Origin: Lentisphaeria bacterium
GTDB lineage: Bacteria; Verrucomicrobiota; Lentisphaeria; Oligosphaerales; Oligosphaeraceae
Assembly: GCA_016287975.1 (NCBI GenBank)
Contig: JAEEXV010000257.1
Span: 1-9,507, forward strand
Direction of reading: 5' to 3'
Length of the DNA stretch: 9,507 nucleotides
In this document: positions 1-6,600 of the stretch, piece after piece
How positions within the stretch are numbered: the first letter of the stretch is position 1
Layout of the letters: each line of letters starts with the position of its first letter
Position numbers and translations under genes: made by a program
The notes under the pieces: generated by a model
What the model was told of the DNA's origin: nothing
Database searches by the model: none
What the model saw: the letters and a program-made list of their open reading frames with translations, nothing else

Positions 1-96
1 CGAAATGGCGAAATGGCGGCTCAGCCGACATGGCGACATGGCGAAATGACGGCTCAGCCGTCATGACGAAATGGCGAAATGACGGCTCAGCCGACA
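1..96. repeat. 33-bp tandem repeat, three copies, with internal palindrome
   Basis: Three copies of a 33-bp unit lie head to tail. The shared core CGGCTCAGCCG occurs at 17-27, 50-60 and 83-93, exactly 33 bp apart, and each core follows a run built from GGCGAAATG-like words. The first copy is cut by the window edge, so the array probably continues leftward. The core is itself a palindrome (CGGCT, one central C, AGCCG). In the middle copy it extends to a 19-bp perfect palindrome at 46-64. The period is a multiple of three, so an open frame runs through the array with an 11-residue period containing WRNDGSA, but that frame continues into the antisense of the next gene and I do not call it coding. 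The array is 44 bp or more beyond the stop of the leftward gene. Its function is unknown; a dispersed intergenic or VNTR-type repeat is the likely reading. Confidence 0.85.
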
Positions 97-118
97 AACT
101 GACCACGCCGCGCCGTGC

Positions 119-138
119 GGCCGCGCAGGAGCGCGGCC
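119..138 (-). terminator. GC-rich hairpin directly after the leftward gene
   Basis: GGCCGCGC (119-126) and GCGCGGCC (131-138) form a perfect 8-bp all-GC stem around a 4-nt loop. It begins one base beyond the stop codon (140-142) of the leftward hydrolase gene. No T-run follows on the minus strand, so this is not a classical intrinsic terminator. It could act as a terminator in a lineage that tolerates tail-less hairpins, or as a 3'-end stabiliser against exonucleases. The structure is certain; the role is inferred. Confidence 0.5.
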
Positions 139-139
139 C

Positions 140-1468
140 TCAGCGTCCCTGGAACTTGTTCACGGCGGCGATGGCGGCCTGCAGCAGCGCGTCACCAGTG
201 CCTGGGTTGAAGTCCGAGCCGTCGGAGGCCTCGTAGCCGCCCTTCGGGAAGTCGTCGGCGAGCGGCAGATAGCCCTCGTAGCCGCCAGTGATGGAGGCGA
301 CGACGGCGTCGGGGCACGCGCGCGAGAGCTTGAGCCCGATCTGGGAGAGCACTTCGAAGGGCAGTCCGACGATCACGGTGCCGCCCAGGCGCAGCAACTG
401 GACGGGGATCTCGGGATCGTTGGTGTCTGGATAGCGCGCGGAAATGCCATAGCGGTAGAGTTCTTTGGCGAGCGCCGTGTTGTAGGGGCCATTGGGGTCG
501 CGGCTGGCCTCGGAGAGCGCCTTCTGCCAGAGCGCCTCGCGCTGCGAACGGTCGTAGTTGTCGAGGCGGCGGATATGGCTCTTGACCTTCACCACCTGCG
601 TCTCCAGCTTGAACTCGGGGACAGGCATGAAGCGCAGGTCGTTGAGGCGGATGGCGCGCGCCAGCGTCTCGCCCAGGTCCTCGCGCGAATCCCCGTTGCG
701 GCGCATCGGCACCACGTCGCCCGCGGTGCCCAGCAGGAAGAAGCCAGGGCAGCCCATCGTGCGCTGCACCGCGGCCTTGAAGTAGCCTGGATAGTCGGCG
801 GAGATCCCGTAGAATTCCTTGCCGCCAGTCACAGGATGGCAGCTGTAGCGGCCCAGCACCGCCACGGGCTTGCCGTCCGCCATGAAGCGCCACACCGAGA
901 GACGGTCGTCGATCGGCGACCACTTGTAGTTGTCGCCCTTGCCCTTCGGCCAAGTGTAGTTGGTCTCCACCTTCCCCGTCGCGGGGACGACAGGACGGCG
1001 GTTGAAGGCGATGCCCGTCACCTGGATCGAGCAGAACTCCAGCGAGACCTCGCGCAGGCTGTCCAGCGCCTGCCGCACCGCCTTCTCCAGGCGCTCCATC
1101 CAGAACTCGTAGTAGTGCTCCTGCTCCATCGGGTAGTAGCCCTGCTCCAGGCCGCCCGCCGCGACCACCCCGAAGCCCTCCAGACCAGGCGCAAAGTGAG
1201 TGTGCGAGCACGAAATCCAGATGTCAGGATACGAAATGCCGAACTTCGCGGAGAGTTCCGCGCAGATCTTCTGCACGACATTCAGGTAGATGCCGATCAT
1301 GTCCGCCGTCACCACCAGCACCTTGCGGCCATCCTGCTCCAGCGCCAGCACCCCCACTTCCACTGGATTCTCCACGCTCGAAGCGCGCTGGTTCCGCGCG
1401 CCGTACCCATGCAGGAACACTGGAAAGTCCGGGGTCACATCCACTTTCGCACAACCAAGACGAAGCAT
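140..1468 (-). CDS. Neutral/alkaline ceramidase-like hydrolase (N-terminal domain family)
   Basis: This 442-residue protein resembles the catalytic domain of neutral/alkaline non-lysosomal ceramidases, zinc amidases that cleave ceramide to sphingosine and fatty acid. Many bacterial relatives have unknown substrates. Visible family landmarks in order are a K-V-D-V-T-P start (residues 8-13), the metal-site-like H89-T-H91 within SCSHTHFAP, C-H211-P, an SADYPGYF segment (223-230), GTAGDVVP (247-254), GLPFEVLSQIG (368-378) and GYEGYLP followed by GGYE (397-413). It lacks the C-terminal domain of full-length ceramidases. The frame opens further upstream, to 1648, but I place the start at 1468 because AAGGAGAG sits six or so bases before it and the homologous part begins there. 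From this start no signal peptide is visible, so the protein looks cytoplasmic. It is transcribed divergently from the five-gene cluster. The family is well supported; ceramide as substrate is not. Confidence 0.82.
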   Translation of the reverse strand: MLRLGCAKVDVTPDFPVFLHGYGARNQRASSVENPVEVGVLALEQDGRKVLVVTADMIGIYLNVVQKICAELSAKFGISYPDIWISCSHTHFAPGLEGFGVVAAGGLEQGYYPMEQEHYYEFWMERLEKAVRQALDSLREVSLEFCSIQVTGIAFNRRPVVPATGKVETNYTWPKGKGDNYKWSPIDDRLSVWRFMADGKPVAVLGRYSCHPVTGGKEFYGISADYPGYFKAAVQRTMGCPGFFLLGTAGDVVPMRRNGDSREDLGETLARAIRLNDLRFMPVPEFKLETQVVKVKSHIRRLDNYDRSQREALWQKALSEASRDPNGPYNTALAKELYRYGISARYPDTNDPEIPVQLLRLGGTVIVGLPFEVLSQIGLKLSRACPDAVVASITGGYEGYLPLADDFPKGGYEASDGSDFNPGTGDALLQAAIAAVNKFQGR

Positions 1469-1472
1469 CGCT

Positions 1473-1480
1473 CTCTCCTT
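1473..1480 (-). promoter_or_regulatory. Shine-Dalgarno site fixing the start of the ceramidase-like gene
   Basis: The minus strand reads AAGGAGAG, an almost ideal anti-16S match, with four bases between it and the ATG at 1466-1468. No comparable site precedes the upstream in-frame start at 1648, so this decides the start and shortens the open frame by 60 residues. Confidence 0.8.
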
Positions 1481-1541
1481 ACCGTTACGACTGCGCCAGT
1501 TCCGCCATTTCCAACCAGCGGTTCCAAACTGGCCTGCCTTC

Positions 1542-1569
1542 AATATATCCCATCCCCCAGTTTCTGCAA
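1542..1569 (-). promoter_or_regulatory. Candidate leftward promoter for the ceramidase-like gene
   Basis: On the minus strand TTGCAG (1564-1569) and TATATT (1542-1547) are separated by 16 bp. The -10 matches the sigma70 consensus at five of six positions, while the -35 matches only its TTG. Transcription would start near 1535, giving a leader of about 65 nt that ends at the Shine-Dalgarno site. It is the best leftward candidate in the divergent region, but it is weak and unproven. Confidence 0.3.
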
Positions 1570-1612
1570 TCCACGCATTCCCGACGCCTCGACCCTTTTT
1601 CATCTGCGCCAC

Positions 1613-1641
1613 TTGACAATTCGCGGACCACGTAGTATTGT
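1613..1641 (+). promoter_or_regulatory. Sigma70-type promoter for the five-gene cluster
   Basis: A perfect -35 TTGACA (1613-1618) is followed by a 17-bp spacer and TATTGT (1636-1641), four of six matches to TATAAT. The predicted start of transcription is near 1648, which leaves about 35 nt before the ATG at 1683. This also argues against translation beginning at the in-frame TTG at 1638, which lies inside the -10. ACAAT (1616-1620) and ATTGT (1637-1641) also form a spaced inverted repeat across the promoter. Confidence 0.65.
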
Positions 1642-1648
1642 ATGACAA
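1638..1648. promoter_or_regulatory. Putative GntR (FadR-type) operator overlapping the -10
   Basis: TTGTATGACAA is an 11-bp palindrome (TTGT, three bases, ACAA) that fits the published FadR-subfamily GntR consensus TNGTNNNACNA at every fixed position. It overlaps the last four bases of the -10 and the predicted transcription start, a typical place for repression. No regulator gene is in the window. An 11-bp match can arise by chance, so this is a placement-supported suggestion only. Confidence 0.4.
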
Positions 1649-1682
1649 ATCACCAAAAAAACGGCCTTTGGATGGTAGCGGA

Positions 1683-2819
1683 ATGTTTCGGCGTGAATGT
1701 GATGTGACAATCTACTCGGAGGCGGGGAAATTCGCCTCGTTTCCAGCGGTCGCGCACCTGGGCGGGGGGCGGCTCATGGCGGTCTTCCGCAGTGCGCCGA
1801 ACTGGCAGGGCTTCCCTGGCATCGCCCCTGAGTGGTACACGCATTTGGACTGCAACTCGCGGATCGTGCACGCCATTTCGGAAGACGGCGGCCTCACCTG
1901 GGGCGCGCCGCGCCCGTTCCCGCAACTGCCTTTTGGCGCGGCGCAGGACGGCGGCATCTTCTTCGACGGAAAGACGCTGCTGGTGAACAGTTTCGCCTGG
2001 GGGTTCCCTCCGCCGAATGTCGTGGAGCAACTGCAGGCGCACGGCCAGGACGACTACCTCCTCGCGCGGGCCTCTGGCGCCGCGCTGCCGCTGGGGCAGT
2101 TCGTCCTGCGCAGCATCGACCTGGGGCAGACCTGGGAGGGGCCCTTCCAGCCCAATCCGCTTGTGAGCGGCGGCGAAGTCGCGCCAGGGATACCGCGCCG
2201 CCCCCACAACCGCACCAACATCGTCCAGCTGCCCGACGGGCGGCTGCTGCTGGCGGGGCAGGACTTCCACTACCGCCCCCGCCATCACAGCAGGTGCGTG
2301 CTGTACGAAAGCCGCGACGGCGGGGAATCCTGGCAACATCTAGCGGTCGTCGCGGAGGACGGCGGCGTCGCGGTCTTCGAGGAACCCGCGTTGATCCGCA
2401 CTGCCTCGGGGCGTCTCGTGATGCTGCTTCGCACGCATTGTGCGCTGGACGGCGCGGAGTTCAAGCGCGCGCGGCTCTTCCGCACGGTCTCCGAGGACGG
2501 CGGGCGCACGTGGAGCGTGCCCGAGAACACGGGCGTGCACGGCGAACCCGCGCACCTCTGCCCGATGGAGAACGGGAAGATCCTGGTCTCCATCGGCCAC
2601 CGCGAGGCGCCTTTCGGCGTGCGTCTCCGCATCTGCGACGCCGAACTGTCCAATCTCGCCGCCGCCGAGGAGATCGTCCTGCGCGACGACGGCGGCCGCC
2701 CCAACACTGGCTACCCGTGGGCCACCCCCCTGGGCGGCAACCGCTTCTTCATCGCCTACTACCTCGACCCGCCAGGCGGCATGAGCGGCGTCTTCGGCAC
2801 CATCGCGACCATCGAATAG
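1683..2819 (+). CDS. Sialidase-fold (BNR/Asp-box) protein
   Basis: This 378-residue protein is a six-bladed-propeller sialidase-like protein, judged by four Asp-box repeats of the S-x-D-x-G-x-T/S-W type: SEDGGLTW (66-73), SIDLGQTW (144-151), SRDGGESW (210-217) and SEDGGRTW (270-277). Other family-like elements are F-E-E-P-A-L-I (232-238), L-L-R-T-H (248-252) and GYPWATPL (343-350) followed by a hydrophobic strand and Y-Y near the end, the usual position of a catalytic or binding tyrosine. The canonical N-terminal R-I-P is not evident; the equivalent part reads F-A-S-F-P (18-21). The start is set by the promoter, which excludes the TTG at 1638; the Shine-Dalgarno before 1683 is poor. No signal peptide is visible, which is odd for a secreted sialidase and suggests intracellular action on an imported oligosaccharide or a non-sialic substrate. 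It is the first gene of the cluster. Confidence 0.8.
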   Translation: MFRRECDVTIYSEAGKFASFPAVAHLGGGRLMAVFRSAPNWQGFPGIAPEWYTHLDCNSRIVHAISEDGGLTWGAPRPFPQLPFGAAQDGGIFFDGKTLLVNSFAWGFPPPNVVEQLQAHGQDDYLLARASGAALPLGQFVLRSIDLGQTWEGPFQPNPLVSGGEVAPGIPRRPHNRTNIVQLPDGRLLLAGQDFHYRPRHHSRCVLYESRDGGESWQHLAVVAEDGGVAVFEEPALIRTASGRLVMLLRTHCALDGAEFKRARLFRTVSEDGGRTWSVPENTGVHGEPAHLCPMENGKILVSIGHREAPFGVRLRICDAELSNLAAAEEIVLRDDGGRPNTGYPWATPLGGNRFFIAYYLDPPGGMSGVFGTIATIE

Positions 2820-2867
2820 ACCATTTCCCCTGTCCCTCCCTCACCACCCAAACTCCTGGAGAATCAC

Positions 2868-3632
2868 ATGTCTGCCATCAACCGAAAACTCTTCACGCTC
2901 ATTGAACTCCTCGTAGTCATTGCCATCATCGCGATTCTGGCGAGCATGCTCTTGCCAGCGCTGTCGAACGCCCGTGCGAAGGCGCGCGCCATCAGCTGCA
3001 CCAGCAACCTCAAGCAACTCCACACCCAGGCCTTCATATACTGCGAGGAGCATAACGGCTACTTCCAGAATCCGCTGAAGGAGAGTCTCGCCCCATTCAA
3101 TGGCGACGCCACTTTCCGCTGGGACTACACCTTCGCGGTCTGGCTGAAACTCCCGAAGAGCACGCTGGCGAATGTCAAGCCCTTCGGCATCAACCACTGC
3201 ATGTCCGCCCCTGCCGGATATGTCGACTCCAAGTGCGCGAACTACACCGCCTACCCCGCGCACCGCGCGTGGGAGAACTCGCACAACTGGACCTACGGCA
3301 TCAATATCGCGTTCCAATACCAATACGCCAACCGTCCGATTCCGTTTCACGCCGTCCGCATGCCCGCCACGCGCTTCTTCCTCTGCGATGCCTCCTACAA
3401 CTATGTCGCCTTCGCCGTCAACGACAATCTCGCTTACGGCAGCTGGTGGTCCTCGAATCCCGAGCGCACGCCCAGCGGACGCCACAACAACCGCGCCAAT
3501 GTCTCCTTCTTCGACGGGCACGTCGAAACCCTGGATCCCATGAAAATGACGCCGCGGAAATACTTCGGCGACTGCACGCAGGACACCTCGGCGTCAGGAA
3601 CGGAACGCTACCGCGCCTATTTCCAGTATTAA
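2868..3632 (+). CDS. Type II secretion pseudopilin-like protein with H-X9-DG motif
   Basis: This 254-residue protein begins with a short basic leader (MSAINRKL), then the prepilin segment F-T-L-I-E-L-L-V-V with a long hydrophobic helix up to about residue 33. Cleavage is expected between L8 and F9, with E13 as the conserved Glu5 of the mature protein; the usual glycine before the cut is replaced by leucine. The C-terminal part carries H206-X9-D216-G217 within [18 protein letters not shown], the signature of the pseudopilin-like family expanded in Lentisphaerae and Planctomycetes. The middle is rich in Tyr, Trp, Asn and Cys. GGAG six bases upstream supports the start. The gene lies 48 bp after the sialidase-like gene and 21 bp before the GH123-like gene, so co-expression is likely. 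Family assignment is secure; whether it builds a secretion pseudopilus or serves as a glycan-binding surface protein is unknown. Confidence 0.92.
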   Translation: MSAINRKLFTLIELLVVIAIIAILASMLLPALSNARAKARAISCTSNLKQLHTQAFIYCEEHNGYFQNPLKESLAPFNGDATFRWDYTFAVWLKLPKSTLANVKPFGINHCMSAPAGYVDSKCANYTAYPAHRAWENSHNWTYGINIAFQYQYANRPIPFHAVRMPATRFFLCDASYNYVAFAVNDNLAYGSWWSSNPERTPSGRHNNRANVSFFDGHVETLDPMKMTPRKYFGDCTQDTSASGTERYRAYFQY

Positions 3633-3653
3633 CCCGCCGCCCAGGAGACCATC

Positions 3654-6600
3654 ATGCAAAGCCTGAAAACGCTCATCGCCGCCCTCCTCTTGTCCAGCAT
3701 CGCCTTCGCCCAGTCCCATGAATGGCGCTGCAACGACGGCGGCGGCCTCGTCGTCAAGGACTTCAGGACGCCCGCCGTGAACCTGTCCATCCAGGACGCG
3801 AAGACCGTCGCCTGGGGCAAGGACGCCACGCACGGATCGTTCCTCAAGTTCACTGGCGGCGCCGCCACCGCGCCCGCCGAGCAGCTCCTCTATCCCGACG
3901 GCATTCAACTGGAGATCCGCTTCGCCGCGGACTTGAAGGCAGGCAAGGAATGGCTCCCGCTCGTCACCTGCGGCGACTCCTTCCAGAGCGGCTACTCCGT
4001 CTGGGTCCGCAACAACGGGCAGCTTTTGATCGCCTTCCCTGGAACTGGCAAGACCTCCTACAAGTATGTCCATGACGCAGGCATCCGCCATCAGCAGGAG
4101 CACCACCTCTTCGTCAAGCGCGGCAAAGGCGTGGTGCAGGTCTGGCTGGACGGCAGGCGCGTCGCCAGCTATCTGAACGACGGCAAATGCACTTCCGTCC
4201 CTGGCGAACCCTTCCGCCTGGGCAGCAGCGCCAAGTGGAAATACTACGGCGACATCTACTCCGTCCACATCGGCCCCTTTGTGAAGCCTGGTCCGCCGCC
4301 CGCGCCGCCCAAACCCCAGGCGCCCGCCGCCGAGAACCGCCAGTTGAGCCAGGGGCTCATCGACTGGCAGTGCAAGGACGGCACGGGCAGCCGCCTGGTC
4401 AAGGACAGCGGGCCCGACCGCATCCACCTGACCATCGCCGACCCCGCCACCGTGACCTGGGCGCGCGAGGACGACCGCGGCTTCTTCCTGAACTTTGCAG
4501 GCGGCACCGCGACCGCCCCGACCACGAAACTCCTCTTCCCCGAAGGGCTGCAGCTCGAAATCCACTTCGCGGCGGACCTGAAGGCGGGCAAGGAGTGGCT
4601 TCCGCTCGTGACCTGCGGCGACGGCTTCCAGAGCGGCTACTCCGCGTGGGTCCGCAAAAACGGCGAACTCCTGGTCGCCTTCCCTGGCTGCAAACCCGCC
4701 TACAAATACCTCAAGGCGGGCATTGAGCATCTGCGCGACACCCGCCTGCGCATCACCCGAGGCGACGGAAAGGTGCAGGTGCTGCTCGACGGCAAGGAGA
4801 TCGCCTCCTACGCCTGCACTGGCAAGGGGACGTTCATCCCTGGCGAGCCATTCCGCCTGGGCTGCAGCGCCAAGTGGAAGTTCCACGGCAACATCTACTC
4901 GGTGAAACTCCGAGGCTACGAGAAGGGAATGTTCGCCGCCCAGGATCGCCAAAAGACCGAACTCCTCTATTGCGACATTCTGGAGCGCAAGGACATCCAG
5001 GATCCAGAAGGCACCGTCGTCATCACCGATTTCTCCAAGTTCTCCCCGCGCCCGCCCGAGGGCGTCAACTGGCGGATCGGCGAATGGCTGTTCCGCCGCT
5101 GCGCCATGTTCCCCGCACCCGCCCTCGGCGTGCTGCACTGCTCCTCCAACCCCGACACCCAGTCCATCTCCTACACCCCCGCCCTCCCAGGCAAATACGA
5201 CGTCTATCTCGGGGTGCGCGCCACCTACCAGGCCACCGACCTCATGCTCTCCCTCCCAGGCGTGGACGGACGCATCCGCGTGCAGATCCTCCCCGTCGAC
5301 CGCGCCGCCAAAGCGCACCCCAACACCGAGGTGCTCGTCGCCCGCGACGTCGACCTCTCCCAAGGCGCCATCGCCTTCCACCCTGGCGGCGCCATGTACG
5401 TCGGCTACATCAAGTGCATCCCCGCCGCCAGCCGCCGCAAGACCGACTATCCCCAGTGGAAGTCCGTCACCGTCACCCGCGAAACGCGCACCTACCGCCA
5501 GTTGACCGACGAGAAGGTCGCGGCCCGCATCGCCTCTGGCTACTTCATCGAGAAGCACTATGTCGACGACAAGCCCGCGCCCGCCCCTGGCCCGTCCGCG
5601 AAGCGCCTGGGCTGCATCGTCAACGCCCACGACTGGATGGATTTGCTCTTCGAGAACGCTGTCCCCGCCAAGGCGCCCGAGGCCGTGCAGTTGAAGGTCG
5701 CCGCCGCGCCAGGCGAGTACGAGCCGACGTGCCTGAGCGTCTACGGTCTGGAGGATCTCGCGCGGGTCTCGCTCACGGGCGGCGCGGAACTCGCGAAGGT
5801 CGGCATCGCCTCCACCGTCACCGTCGTGCGGGCGCTCCCCAAGCGCACGACGAACATCTACGGCCCGTCGGAGTTCATGCACAGCCCCCAGTATCTCGAG
5901 CGCACGCAGGAGACGCAAGTGCCGAGGGGCGTCTCGAAGCAGTTCTGGCTGACCTTCCAGGTCGGCGAGAATGTCCGCCCTGGCGACTACCGCGGCGCCT
6001 TCACGCTGAAGACCCCGAAGGGCACGCAGCAGATCCCCGTCACCGTGACGGTGCGTCCGTTCAAACTCGATCCGCTCCGCCGCGAACTCATCATGGTCTT
6101 CGGCAGCAAATACGAGCAGTCCGAGATGGCGCGCCAGATGGCCGAGCATGGCTGCAACACCCTGCAGATGTACATCGGACGGGATCTGGATGACAACCTC
6201 GCCGCATCCCATGGCGCAAAAACCGTCGAGGCCCTCAGGCCTTTCGGCCTCAAGGCCCTCGTCGTCAACACCCAGGAACTGACCGAAAAATGCTATGGCA
6301 CGCCTGGCGGCGACGAGCGTTTCATCCAGGGGATCCGCAGGCTCCTCGACTACGCCGCCGCGCACGACTGGCCCCAGATCTACTTCTATCCGTATGACGA
6401 GGTGCTGAGCAATCCCCGCAATCTCAAGGCGTTCATGTGGGAGACCGAGCAGCTGAAAAAGGCGGGCGCGAAGATCATCTCCTCCCACATCTGGTACAAG
6501 ACCACGCGCGCGTTCAAGCAGGAGGCCGAGACCGCCTCGCAGCGCACCGACGTATTCATGAACCGCTACAACACCCGCCGCTTCTGGTATGTCGATTCCT

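Noticed and set aside
1..96. CRISPR array
   Set aside because: The repeats are contiguous with no unique spacers between them; the whole 33-bp unit repeats.
30..236. Small plus-strand open frame reading through the tandem repeat (WRNDGSA repeats)
   Set aside because: It is open only because the repeat period is a multiple of three. It continues into the antisense of the ceramidase-like gene and has no ribosome-binding site.
1469..1648. N-terminal extension of the ceramidase-like gene to the start at 1648
   Set aside because: The extra 60 residues show no family similarity or signal peptide, cross the divergent promoter region, and a near-perfect Shine-Dalgarno site supports the start at 1468.
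1638..1682. TTG start at 1638 for the sialidase-like gene
   Set aside because: The TTG lies inside the predicted -10 box and would be upstream of or at the transcript start; the 15 extra residues have no family similarity.
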